Shown here: in pieces, positions 9,667 to 17,822 of the stretch | How positions within the stretch are numbered: the first letter of the stretch is position 1 | How the letters are laid out: each line of letters opens with the position of its first letter | Assembly (NCBI GenBank): GCA_964433675.1 | Contig: CAYSSJ010000005.1 | Location: 62,001-126,000, forward strand | Direction: 5' to 3' | Length of the DNA: 64,000 nucleotides | Source of the DNA: CAYSSJ01 sp964433675 | GTDB taxonomy: Bacteria > Cloacimonadota > Cloacimonadia > Cloacimonadales > TCS61 | The notes under the pieces: generated by a model | Databases searched by the model: none | Told to the model about the DNA's origin: nothing | The model's input: the letters and a program-made list of their open reading frames with translations, nothing else | Program-made: the position numbers and the translations under genes

Positions 9667-10191
9667 TTGATTATTCTATGCTTCTCACTATTGCTTTTTT
9701 CGGATGAGAATGCTGAACAAGAGGAGAGCAGATACAGGCGGGATGAGTTTCATCAGCAGTATGCAGTTGGATTGAATAATTTGGTTTGGGAGCTAATGGG
9801 AAAAGCGGAGCGAACCCAGCACGAAGATGACTTGATGATTCACGCTGCTCATACTTCCCGCTATCATTGGAGTATGATCGGGACTCCTGTAAACCTGCAA
9901 AGAGGTGAATGGTTGATTTCGAGAGTTTATGCTGTACTCAACCGCCCTGAGAGCGCTCTTTATCATGCTCATAGATGTATGGATATCACTATGGAGAACG
10001 AGATTGGAGATTTCGATCTTGCCTATGCCTATGAGGCTATGGCAAGAGCTTATGCCTCCACCGGTGATGAAGCTGGATATAGCAAATATATGGATTTGGC
10101 AACAGAAACCGGAAATAAGATCGATGCTGAAGAAAATAAGGCTCTTTTCTTCGATGACCTGCACTGTGAACCCTGGTTTGGGATGGATTAG
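9667..10191 (+). CDS. Conserved TPR-like protein of unknown function; possible nonsense codon near start
   Basis: The body (EFHQQYAVGLNNLVWELMGKAERTQ, then MIHAAHTSRYHW, then GDFDLAYAYEAMARA) belongs to a widespread uncharacterised helical, TPR-like family with a conserved HAAHxSRYHW signature. The only start inside the open frame is TTG at 9667, which has no ribosome site. Upstream in the same frame lies ATG at 9613, 6 bases after GGGAGG (9601-9606), but its second codon is TGA (9616-9618). Reading through that codon would give a good signal peptide rich in Leu, Ile and Phe. Either the gene carries a nonsense mutation, or the base is a sequence error, or a weak start is used. The length of the conserved part is normal. 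Confidence 0.7.
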   Translation: MIILCFSLLLFSDENAEQEESRYRRDEFHQQYAVGLNNLVWELMGKAERTQHEDDLMIHAAHTSRYHWSMIGTPVNLQRGEWLISRVYAVLNRPESALYHAHRCMDITMENEIGDFDLAYAYEAMARAYASTGDEAGYSKYMDLATETGNKIDAEENKALFFDDLHCEPWFGMD

Positions 10192-10244
10192 CAATTAATA
10201 GCGTGTGTGGTAATCTTAGTGTTTCGAAATAAGCAGTGAGTACA

Positions 10245-10288
10245 TTTCGATCGAAAAATGTTGACAGTAGATTTAATAAAACTAGATT
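10245..10288 (+). promoter_or_regulatory. rmuC promoter with an adjoining 12-bp palindrome
   Basis: TTGACA (10261-10266), a 16-base spacer and TAGATT (10283-10288) form a plausible sigma-70 promoter 25 bases before the rmuC ATG. Directly upstream is the perfect palindrome TTTCGATCGAAA (10245-10256), with a related TTTCGAAA at 10222-10229. The palindrome is in a position suited to a regulator, but none is identified. Confidence 0.45.
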
Positions 10289-10312
10289 CGAAACTGAATA
10301 AAGAGGTATAAA

Positions 10313-11665
10313 ATGCAAACAGTATTATTTATCATTGTCGGAATAGTTTTCGGTGTCATTGCCGCTTGGCTGATAGCTAAGTACAAGTATGAGGGACAGA
10401 AAGGGATATCCAAAGAGGAATTGGATGACAAATATGTCTCCAGAGAGTTTTATGATGAACTCAAAGAAAAGTCTGAGCAAAAAGAGAATCAGATTACCAC
10501 CCTTAGTATAAAATCGGCAAAATCCGAACAGGAAAACCAACATCTGAAAGATAGACTCAAAGAGCAGAAGGAAGAGATAGAAAGAATCCAACAGAGTTTC
10601 AGAATAGAATTCGAAAACCTGGCGAACAAACTTTTGGACGAAAAAAGCAAAAAATTTTTGGAGATCAACGAAAAAAGTGTGGGAGATATTCTAAAACCGC
10701 TCAGAGAGAAGATTCAGGAATTCGAAAAGAAAGTGGACGAAACTTACAAAGAGGAGACCAGAGAACGGATCTCTCTAAAAAAAGAACTGGAGCGCATTTT
10801 GGAATTGAACAAACAGGTAAGCGAAGATGCCGACAAACTCACCAAAGCACTCAAAGGCGACACCAAGATCCAAGGGAGCTGGGGTGAGGATATTTTGGAG
10901 ATGATCCTCGAAAAAGCTGGCTTGACCAAAAATGTGCATTATCGTAAGCAGGAGACACTCAGAGATGAGAGCGGCAGAATCCAAAGACCGGACTATATCA
11001 TCAATCTGCCGGATGATAAGAATCTTATCCTCGATTCCAAAGTGTCACTCACCGCTTATGTAGAGTACTACAACTGCGAAGATGAACCTAAGCGCGCCCA
11101 ATATCTCTCTGCTCATCTAAATAGTATAAACAAACATATCAATGAACTTAGCAACAAGAATTATCAGGCACTATATGAAATAAACTCACCGGACTACGTT
11201 CTGATGTTCGTACCAAATGAACCGGCTCTGAATCTGGCTCTGCGTGAAGATATCCGCCTGTTTGAAAAAGCATTGGATAAGAATATCGTGCTGGTTTCCG
11301 TTTCCACACTTTTGGCTACTCTCAGAACTATTTCTTACATTTGGAAGCAGGAAAATCAGCGGAAGAATGTATTTGAAATAGCCAGGCAGAGTGGTAAGCT
11401 ATACGATAAATTCGTCGGATTTATCGATGATCTGACCGGGTTGGGTAAAAAGCTGGACGATGCCAAAAGCTCCTATAATGACGCTATGAACAAATTGGTG
11501 AAATCTACTAAGAAGGGAGATACGATCGTCGGTCGGATTGAAAGTATCAAACGACTGGGAGCGGATGCTGCTAAATCTATACCTCAAAATATCTTGGACC
11601 GGATTGAGGAAAATGAATTGCTGGAGCAGGATGATAACAATAGCAACGATGCAACTAAAACATAA
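10313..11665 (+). CDS. rmuC: DNA recombination protein RmuC
   Basis: A 450-residue protein with an N-terminal membrane helix (residues 2-20), a long coiled coil (about 35-180) and the RmuC nuclease-like domain (about 185-400). The domain signature is present: KIQGSWGEDILEMILEKAGL, then RPDYIINLPDDKNLILDSKVSL, an arrangement shared with restriction-endonuclease-like folds. In E. coli, RmuC limits inversions and rearrangements at short inverted repeats. Length is typical (about 420-510). AAAGAGGT precedes the ATG. Confidence 0.92.
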   Translation: MQTVLFIIVGIVFGVIAAWLIAKYKYEGQKGISKEELDDKYVSREFYDELKEKSEQKENQITTLSIKSAKSEQENQHLKDRLKEQKEEIERIQQSFRIEFENLANKLLDEKSKKFLEINEKSVGDILKPLREKIQEFEKKVDETYKEETRERISLKKELERILELNKQVSEDADKLTKALKGDTKIQGSWGEDILEMILEKAGLTKNVHYRKQETLRDESGRIQRPDYIINLPDDKNLILDSKVSLTAYVEYYNCEDEPKRAQYLSAHLNSINKHINELSNKNYQALYEINSPDYVLMFVPNEPALNLALREDIRLFEKALDKNIVLVSVSTLLATLRTISYIWKQENQRKNVFEIARQSGKLYDKFVGFIDDLTGLGKKLDDAKSSYNDAMNKLVKSTKKGDTIVGRIESIKRLGADAAKSIPQNILDRIEENELLEQDDNNSNDATKT

Positions 11666-11715
11666 ACGGAATTACTTTGAAGGAGGAGTGGTAGAAAAAA
11701 TAAAATGGAGGTAAT

Positions 11716-12372
11716 ATGACCAACCTGGAACCAAAACCTAAAGCTAACGTAGAGTCAACCAAGACGTTATTGTTACTAAGTACAGTGATTATGCTTATTC
11801 TTCTGCTAACCGGATGTGCAACTCCAAATTACTATACCGGTAGGACATTGGAAGATGGGGAGATGGATATAGTCGGCGGTATGGACAATTTGCTGTGGGT
11901 CAATGAAAAAGGAGAAGATTCCGAGCTGGAATTTTCTCTAAAACCGACTCCCAGTTTAGGAGTTTTCAGAGGATTACCGTGGCGATTCGAAGCAGGTATG
12001 CGTCTATACTTGGCTTATATACTAGAAGCCAGTCTGCGCCACCAGATCAATCCGAGATCATTCGATTTATTTGATATCAGCGCCAATATCCATGTGGGCA
12101 CAGTATGGACAGAACCTTATGGCAAATACGGCTTGATGTTGAGCAAAGATATAAACGATTTTCATCCTTATGTCGGTCTTTATGCATACAACAACTTTCT
12201 GCTTGAAGCAGAGTCGAATGTGGCATTCGATTATCGTGTGTTCATGTTGGGTTTAGGGATACCTCTCAAAGACTTTTATCTGATGCCGGAGATCAATATT
12301 GTGGCGAACAGAGATTTGGATGATATCTCGCACTATACTATCGGTATAGGGGTGAGAAGGATACTGAGATAG
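11716..12372 (+). CDS. Lipoprotein, probable small beta-barrel or beta-sandwich
   Basis: 218 residues. A 17-residue polar lead is followed by a hydrophobic segment and the lipobox LLTGC (Cys34). The ATG at 11716 is supported by GGAGG five bases upstream, but the lead is long for a lipoprotein and an internal ATG just before LILLLTGC could be the real start. The mature part alternates aromatic and polar residues in a way that suggests amphipathic strands (GLPWRFEAGMRLYLAYILEA, FHPYVGLYAYNNF) and ends in an Arg-rich, aromatic-poor strand. No family is recognised. The gene lies downstream of rmuC and could share its transcript. Confidence 0.65.
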   Translation: MTNLEPKPKANVESTKTLLLLSTVIMLILLLTGCATPNYYTGRTLEDGEMDIVGGMDNLLWVNEKGEDSELEFSLKPTPSLGVFRGLPWRFEAGMRLYLAYILEASLRHQINPRSFDLFDISANIHVGTVWTEPYGKYGLMLSKDINDFHPYVGLYAYNNFLLEAESNVAFDYRVFMLGLGIPLKDFYLMPEINIVANRDLDDISHYTIGIGVRRILR

Positions 12373-12450
12373 CGGTGAATTATCCTAACTAAGATTTTAT
12401 TTGACGGGATGCTAATTGATTATATTATAGGTTTTAAGGAGGGTAAAATT

Positions 12451-12927
12451 ATGAAAACCAATTTTGTACTTATCTCGATGCTGTTGATTTTATTAATCGG
12501 ATGTAGCGATACGACTTCACCCCAATGGGATGCTGATACTGTTGTTCAAATAACCGAAGAGGGGATCACTCATACTTTCAGTATATGCAATAATGAATAT
12601 TCAAAATCAGAAACTCTTTACGCAGAATACGAGATCAAAAACAATTCGGATGAGACTGTTGAATTCATTTTCAACAACCAACAAATATTTAGAGTAGAAG
12701 TTAGAAATGAAGATGATGAAACAGTGATAATCTTACCGCAAATTGTATCTCCAGAAAGCAGACAGATAACACTTATACCGGGTGAAAAAGAGTCCGATTT
12801 TCTCGCTTGGGATTTCATTGGTTATCATGGAAACCCTGTAGAATCCGGGATATATACTCTGATTGCAAGGCTAGACCTCCCGGATGGAGAAACTCCGTCA
12901 CTGGAATTGCAGATAAAATTGGATTGA
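12451..12927 (+). CDS. Lipoprotein with BsuPI-like domain
   Basis: The frame opens at 12409, but the ATG at 12451 follows AAGGAGGG (12437-12443) and starts a lipoprotein signal with lipobox LIGC, so a 158-residue product is chosen. The mature region is an Ig-like beta sandwich. A strand EYEIKNNSDETVEFIFNN is followed by QIFRVEVRNED and later LIPGEKESDFLAWDF, the pattern of the intracellular proteinase inhibitor (BsuPI) domain, found here in an exported lipoprotein. Inhibitor activity is not established for such homologues. Confidence 0.65.
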   Translation: MKTNFVLISMLLILLIGCSDTTSPQWDADTVVQITEEGITHTFSICNNEYSKSETLYAEYEIKNNSDETVEFIFNNQQIFRVEVRNEDDETVIILPQIVSPESRQITLIPGEKESDFLAWDFIGYHGNPVESGIYTLIARLDLPDGETPSLELQIKLD

Positions 12928-13026
12928 TACTGAGGAGTCTGAAAAAAATTAGATTCGCCTTATTCAGCAATAGAGATTATCAGATCCATCGGCAGGTCTT
13001 AGAAGAGATGAGCTGATATAAATTTC

Positions 13027-13080
13027 TTAACATTATTTTAACTTCATCTTTATAAAGAATTAATCCTCAAACCCTATAAT
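13027..13080 (+). promoter_or_regulatory. Pho-box promoter of the porin gene
   Basis: Four hexamers start exactly 11 bp apart: TTAACA (13027), TTAACT (13038), TTTATA (13049) and TTAATC (13060). Nine bases after the last lies a perfect TATAAT (13075-13080). No -35 box is needed in such activated promoters. The layout equals that before pstS, including the 9-base gap to the -10 box, and matches the TTAACA-N5 direct-repeat site known for Bacillus PhoP. PhoB, encoded at 22232, is the likely activator. The porin ATG is 44 bases downstream of the -10. Confidence 0.75.
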
Positions 13081-13123
13081 AGGGCAAAACTCTGGTATAG
13101 ATCAGAGAAAAAACGGAGGAAAA

Positions 13124-14110
13124 ATGAAAAAAACATTAATTGTAGTACTCGTTGTTGTATCAATTGCAGCTTTTGCGGTGTTACATGCTGACACAAGTCC
13201 ACAAGTTTACGGTAGGTTGCATCTTTCGCTTGATCATTTGGGTAATCAGGAAGATAGTGCGCTAAATCTATCTTCGAACTCATCCAGATTAGGTTTTAAA
13301 GGTGAGATGTATATCATGCCCGGTTTAAGCGCTATTTATCAGCTTGAAGGTACGGTGAATGTAGATGTGAGAGGTGGACAGATAGCTACGCGTGATTCTT
13401 ACGGTGGTATAAATGGTGAATTTGGATCTATTAGACTGGGATATTTTGATACTCCACTCAAAACAATCAGAAGTCGTACCGATTTCTTCGGTGATCAGAT
13501 CGGTGATGCTCGCAATATGACGCTTGGAAATGACTACCGATTCCGAAACTCTATCGGTTACACCAGTCCGAAATTTGGCTTGGTTACATTGGATGCACAG
13601 TATTCTGTGGATCAGAACAATGCTACTACAGCGACAGATAATGATGATTGGGCATTGAGTACTTCTGCATTTATCAGAGAGAAAGATTTCTATGCCGGAG
13701 CTGCTTATGAAATCCGCAATGATTCGGATGATAGTGAAACAGCTATGCGCTTGGGAGCATCCATAAAACTGCAAGCTATCCGGATAAATGCCTTTTTCCA
13801 GCACTATTCTGCTGATCATGATGCTATTACTATCGGTGGTGGAGCAGGTTATAGTATGGATGATCTGATGCTGAAGGGTCAATTGTATATGGTCAGTATG
13901 GATGGAGACGATAACAATGGGATATTGTTGGCACTGGGTGCAGATTATAAACTTTCCGGTAATGTGCGATTACTCTCAGCTTTTGCTATGACGATGAATA
14001 ATGATAATGCAGCCTTCTCCTCCAGTGGCGGTGGTCATGGATCAACACTGATTCCGGTATCCGGAGATAATACAATGAGTATCTCGATGGGTTTGAGAAT
14101 AGATATCTGA
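13124..14110 (+). CDS. Gram-negative porin, probably phosphate-starvation induced
   Basis: A 328-residue outer-membrane protein with a signal peptide (residues 1-22, cleavage near LHA-D). A mature N terminus of porin type follows: PQVYGRLHLSLDHL, then SSRLGFKGEMYIMPGLSAIYQLEG and GSIRLGYFDTPLKT, which corresponds to strands beta1-beta4 and the start of the constriction loop of general 16-stranded porins. The rest alternates strands and polar loops. The chain ends in a strand with SISMGLRIDI instead of a terminal Phe, a slight deviation from the classic C-terminal insertion signal. With the Pho-type promoter just upstream, it is inferred to be a phosphate or phosphoester uptake pore, analogous to PhoE or OprP in role but not shown to be orthologous. 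Confidence 0.85.
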   Translation: MKKTLIVVLVVVSIAAFAVLHADTSPQVYGRLHLSLDHLGNQEDSALNLSSNSSRLGFKGEMYIMPGLSAIYQLEGTVNVDVRGGQIATRDSYGGINGEFGSIRLGYFDTPLKTIRSRTDFFGDQIGDARNMTLGNDYRFRNSIGYTSPKFGLVTLDAQYSVDQNNATTATDNDDWALSTSAFIREKDFYAGAAYEIRNDSDDSETAMRLGASIKLQAIRINAFFQHYSADHDAITIGGGAGYSMDDLMLKGQLYMVSMDGDDNNGILLALGADYKLSGNVRLLSAFAMTMNNDNAAFSSSGGGHGSTLIPVSGDNTMSISMGLRIDI

Positions 14111-14138
14111 TCTGAACATAGTCCCTCCCCCAAAGAAG

Positions 14139-14162
14139 AGCCCGGTAATAGCCGGGCTTTTT
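14139..14162 (+). terminator. Rho-independent terminator after the porin
   Basis: AGCCCGG (14139-14145) pairs perfectly with CCGGGCT (14152-14158), with a 6-base loop and a T run. It may also act on the minus-strand pst transcript, although the tail on that side is weaker. The 171 bases from here to 14333 show no other feature. Confidence 0.88.
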
Positions 14163-14333
14163 ATTAATCAGCTAGTTCCTAATAGTTTCGAGACTTTTTA
14201 ATAAAAGAATGTGATATTCTCAATATTATTCTCTATTTCGGAAGTTGTCTTGTTTAGATAGCAAATACATTTCATCGTGGGAGTTTCGATATAAAGAATG
14301 ATTCTTATTACCCACTTATATAATCAGTTGAGA

Positions 14334-15341
14334 TTATTCGCCAAGAAGCTGATCGAGTAAAGTCCGAATATGTTCTTTTGTTCGTGATGGTAGCTTTGGA
14401 TAATCCAATTCAACAGCAATTATCTGTCCGGGACCAATCATCCATTCGATCAGTGTGGCGAAGGCAAATTTCTGCGACATTGATAGCTTTTCCGGGCGGA
14501 TAACAAGCCAAGAAAAGCTACTAAGTGGATAACCATCGGCAGCAGGTGTATCTAAAAAAGAGTTCTCAAAATGATGGGATAAATTTGCAGCAGCACTTAT
14601 AGAATTATTGTCCGGATAAATAAAATTTCCGCACTTATTTCTCACTTTTGCTATTGGCATTTTCTGATCGGTTGCATGTTTCAGCTCCAGATAACCAATG
14701 CTGGAAGGTGTGTTTTTGATAGTATGAGCGACACCACCATTCCCTTTGGCTTCTTTGCCTGGCAAGTGGTTTAAAGATTGGCTTTTGCTAACTTTTGATG
14801 CCCACAACGCATTTGTACTGCACAAATAATCTGAGAAGATATAGCTGGTTCCACTGGCATCGGAACGGAAAACCGGGATGATCCTTTTTTCGGGAAGTTG
14901 AATGTCCGGATTCAATGTCCGAATATGCTCATCATTCCAATATTCAATCTCCTGCAAAAATATTTTAGCGATCAATTCTGATGAAAGGTTCAATTGTGGA
15001 TTACCGGGTAAATTATAACTAATAACAACTGCACTGAGGAAGGTGGGAAAGTGTAAGACAGTTTCATCTGCAAGCTCTGTTAACTTGGCATCCATATAAC
15101 AATCACTGGCAGCAAAATCAAATCGGTTTTTCACCAAATTATTGATTCCCGCACCGGATCCGATAGCGGCATACTCTACTTTGATATTTGTCTCTTGGTA
15201 AAATTGTAAAAAAATCTGATGATATAAGGGATAGGGGAAAGTAGCACCTGAACCCCGTAGCATATTGCATTTATTGTTCATATTACAGGATATAAGTGAA
15301 AGTACTGCAAAAGTGAAAACTAGATTTTTTGCTATCTTCAT
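14334..15341 (-). CDS. pstS: Second phosphate-binding protein (PstS-like lipoprotein)
   Basis: 335 residues of the PstS family. The signal peptide ends in the lipobox LISC (Cys19), so unlike the upstream PstS it is membrane-anchored. Ligand-loop motifs are present: GSGATFPYPL, AIGSGAGI, RSDASGTSYIFSDYL and GNGGVAHT, corresponding to the phosphate-contacting loops of PstS. It begins 2 bases after the phoU stop, so it is the last gene of the pst operon. It might feed the same PstCAB channel at a different phosphate concentration, or act as a sensor. AAGGAG sits before the ATG. Confidence 0.88.
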   Translation of the reverse strand: MKIAKNLVFTFAVLSLISCNMNNKCNMLRGSGATFPYPLYHQIFLQFYQETNIKVEYAAIGSGAGINNLVKNRFDFAASDCYMDAKLTELADETVLHFPTFLSAVVISYNLPGNPQLNLSSELIAKIFLQEIEYWNDEHIRTLNPDIQLPEKRIIPVFRSDASGTSYIFSDYLCSTNALWASKVSKSQSLNHLPGKEAKGNGGVAHTIKNTPSSIGYLELKHATDQKMPIAKVRNKCGNFIYPDNNSISAAANLSHHFENSFLDTPAADGYPLSSFSWLVIRPEKLSMSQKFAFATLIEWMIGPGQIIAVELDYPKLPSRTKEHIRTLLDQLLGE

Positions 15342-15343
15342 AT

Positions 15344-15997
15344 TTACTCCTTCTGATGATGTTTGATTATCGTCCCTTCAGCCATGAAAATTGTATCTTC
15401 AGCAATATTTGTTGATAAGTCTCCTATTCTCTCAAAACTCTGTGAGATACGATTGATATGGAAAGCGGTTTCGGCTGCTACTCTCTCAGGTGTAATGTTT
15501 TCGATAACATATCTGAAGATCTTTTCATTCAGAGTATCTACCCGGTTGTCATTTTCACAAACTTCAATTGCCAGGGAGGCATCAGCATCCATAAAGGATC
15601 TTATACTATCGCTCAGCATCTTTTCCGCTTCTTGTGCTATCTCTGCCAAAAGTGGAAGAGCACTATGATGATGTGGAAATTCTATCAGAAAAGATGTACT
15701 CTTGGCAATGGTCACAGCATGATCGGCTATTCGTTCCAAATCATTGTTGATCTTGAGGATCATCAGAATAGTGCGTAAATTTTTGGCTTCTGGCTGATAT
15801 AGAGCGATCAAACTCGTGCAAAATTCCTCGATATCTATCTCCGAGCTATTTACTTCTTCTTCATGTTTCATTATATTGTTCAATTGTTGGCTGTTTTTCC
15901 CGATAAGCATATCAATACTCATAGTCACCATCTTTTCTACTATGATGTATTCATTGGTAAGCACTTTTTTCAGCTCTTCAATTTTTGCTAATATCAT
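15344..15997 (-). CDS. phoU: Phosphate signalling protein PhoU
   Basis: 217 residues forming two PhoU three-helix repeats. The metal-binding type motifs are seen as LKINNDLERIADHAVTIAK (residues about 83-101) and SQSFERIGDLSTNIAED (about 186-202), both matching E/DxxxD of PhoU. PhoU links the state of the PstSCAB transporter to PhoR and represses the regulon when phosphate is plentiful. It lies 85 bases after pstB, separated by an inverted repeat, and is followed at once by the second pstS. Confidence 0.93.
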   Translation of the reverse strand: MILAKIEELKKVLTNEYIIVEKMVTMSIDMLIGKNSQQLNNIMKHEEEVNSSEIDIEEFCTSLIALYQPEAKNLRTILMILKINNDLERIADHAVTIAKSTSFLIEFPHHHSALPLLAEIAQEAEKMLSDSIRSFMDADASLAIEVCENDNRVDTLNEKIFRYVIENITPERVAAETAFHINRISQSFERIGDLSTNIAEDTIFMAEGTIIKHHQKE

Positions 15998-16036
15998 TCG
16001 AGTCTCCTTCTTTTTTTTCTATTAAAAATCATTTTC

Positions 16037-16080
16037 GATAATGCATCTATTTTTGTATATATAAAAAAATGTGCATTATC
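16037..16080 (-). repeat. 9-bp inverted repeat between pstB and phoU
   Basis: GATAATGCA (16037-16045) and TGCATTATC (16072-16080) are perfect inverted copies with a 26-base A+T-rich centre. It begins 2 bases after the pstB stop. It could be an RNA stem that lowers or stabilises parts of the operon mRNA. No strong T run follows on the minus strand, so full termination is unlikely. Confidence 0.5.
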
Positions 16081-16082
16081 TC

Positions 16083-16925
16083 TTACCCAAATTTTCCGGA
16101 TAGATAATCTTCCGTTTGTTTATGTTCGGGAACCGTAAACATTTTTGTAGTCGAATTATATTCGATAAGTTTACCCAGATAGAAGAAAGCGGTGAAATCG
16201 GAGATTCGTGCTGCTTGTTGCATATTGTGAGTAACTACGACAATGGTAACCTGTTTTTTCAGGGTTTCGATCAATTCTTCTATCCGATTGGTAGACTGAG
16301 GATCTAGCGAGCTTGTCGGTTCATCCATTAGCAATACATCCGGTTCCACAGCAAGTGCTCGAGCGATAGATAATCTCTGCTGCTGTCCTCCCGATAGACT
16401 ACCACCGGGAGTTTTCAATCTGTCTTTTACCTCTTCCCATAAAGCAGCCTGTTTTAGAGATCTTTCTACAACTTCATCAAGATAAGCACGTTTTTTTATG
16501 CCGACAAGTTTTAGTCCGGCGATCACATTATCGTAGATGGACATAGTAGGGAAAGGGGTCGGTTTTTGAAAAACCATACCCAGTTTTCGTCTGATGATAA
16601 CCGGGTCAACTTTGGGAGCATAAATATCTTTACCGTTCAAGTAAACACTCCCTTCGATACAAGTATTTCTGGTCAGATCGTGCATGCGGTTCATCGCTCG
16701 TAGGAAGGTGGTTTTTCCACAACCGGACGGACCGATCAAAGCTGTAACTTTTTTATCATAGATAGGGAAACTGATTTCTTTGATCCCATACGTGGTTCCA
16801 TAAATTACCGATAGGTTTTGGGATTCCAATCTGATCGGCATGTTTATACTGCCAATTTTTGATTTTGTGAATGACATATCGGTCAGTTCATTATCGGAAT
16901 TCTTTCTCTTTACATTTCTAAACAT
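16083..16925 (-). CDS. pstB: Phosphate ABC transporter ATP-binding protein PstB
   Basis: 280 residues with all ABC motifs: Walker A GPSGCGKTT (65-73), signature LSGGQQQRLSIARAL, Walker B LLMDEPTSSLDP and the switch His in VVTHNM. The SGCGKTTFLRAMNRMHDL stretch is diagnostic of PstB. The N terminus is about 20-25 residues longer than E. coli PstB; Met17 or Met29 could be alternative starts. It energises phosphate import through PstA and PstC and sits 36 bases after pstA. Confidence 0.96.
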   Translation of the reverse strand: MFRNVKRKNSDNELTDMSFTKSKIGSINMPIRLESQNLSVIYGTTYGIKEISFPIYDKKVTALIGPSGCGKTTFLRAMNRMHDLTRNTCIEGSVYLNGKDIYAPKVDPVIIRRKLGMVFQKPTPFPTMSIYDNVIAGLKLVGIKKRAYLDEVVERSLKQAALWEEVKDRLKTPGGSLSGGQQQRLSIARALAVEPDVLLMDEPTSSLDPQSTNRIEELIETLKKQVTIVVVTHNMQQAARISDFTAFFYLGKLIEYNSTTKMFTVPEHKQTEDYLSGKFG

Positions 16926-16961
16926 TTATCCTCCAATTTATTTTAAATCCATTTTGGATGA

Positions 16962-17822
16962 TCAATACTTTTTCTCTCGCGCAACGAATCTGGCGATTAT
17001 GAATGATAAAATAACAAATAATAACAACAAAATGCCAGCAGCCCATCCGAGCTGATGCCAATGCTTGTAGGGACTGATAGCCAAGCTGTACAATCTTTGC
17101 GGTAGGGTATCCACAGGTCCGAATATCCATCCTAATAATGTGGCAGATTTATAGTTATTGCCAAATGATGTGAATAACAATGGTGCAGCTTCACCTACTG
17201 CTCGAGCGAATGCCAATAAGAGTCCTGTAACTAATCCTGTTTTGGATGCCGGGATGACCACGGAGGTAATTACTCGCCAACGAGGCAGTCCAATGGCAAG
17301 TCCGGCTTCTCTGATCGACCAGGGGATATTCATAAGAGCACTTTCGGTGGATCTGGCAATAATGGGAAGCATCACAAAAGCCAAAGCTACACCTCCGGAT
17401 AAACCGGAAAAACTACCCATCGGTTTTACTACCAAAGCCCAAGCGAGCAATCCCTTCAAAACAGCGGGCATCCCATTGAGTGTATCGTTCATCACTCTCA
17501 TAAGCGGATTCAGTTTATGATCCGGATATTCAGAGAGCATGATGCCGGCTCCAAGACCAAAAGGTACAGCGATGATGAGAGCCAGAAAGTCTACGACAAA
17601 AGTTCCTATGATCGTATGTGCCAAACCGGTCGGTCTGCCTACCATCGCTCGGGAGGGTGAGCCCAATTCCTGAGTGAAAAGATCGATATTGATAGCTCCT
17701 ATACCTCTTACGATAACATAAGCAAGGATTATGATCAGTGGTGTTATCACTAATATCGTGTTCAAAATTATGAAAACTTTCATAATATTTTCGCGCATAT
17801 ATCTTTGTTTCAAGCTTTTCAT
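16962..17822 (-). CDS. pstA: Phosphate ABC transporter permease PstA
   Basis: 286 residues, six membrane segments, with the binding-protein-dependent transport EAA-type loop as REAGLAIGLPRWRVITSVVIPAS (about 190-212). The LGAGIMLSEYP motif near residue 90 is typical of PstA. Its start overlaps the pstC stop by 4 bases, implying translational coupling and equal production of the two channel subunits. Confidence 0.95.
   Translation of the reverse strand: MKSLKQRYMRENIMKVFIILNTILVITPLIIILAYVIVRGIGAINIDLFTQELGSPSRAMVGRPTGLAHTIIGTFVVDFLALIIAVPFGLGAGIMLSEYPDHKLNPLMRVMNDTLNGMPAVLKGLLAWALVVKPMGSFSGLSGGVALAFVMLPIIARSTESALMNIPWSIREAGLAIGLPRWRVITSVVIPASKTGLVTGLLLAFARAVGEAAPLLFTSFGNNYKSATLLGWIFGPVDTLPQRLYSLAISPYKHWHQLGWAAGILLLLFVILSFIIARFVAREKKY

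Noticed and set aside
9615..9706. GTG-started 30-residue frame overlapping the ATG-TGA site
   Set aside because: It ends quickly, and the conserved protein lies in the other frame, so a leader peptide is not supported.
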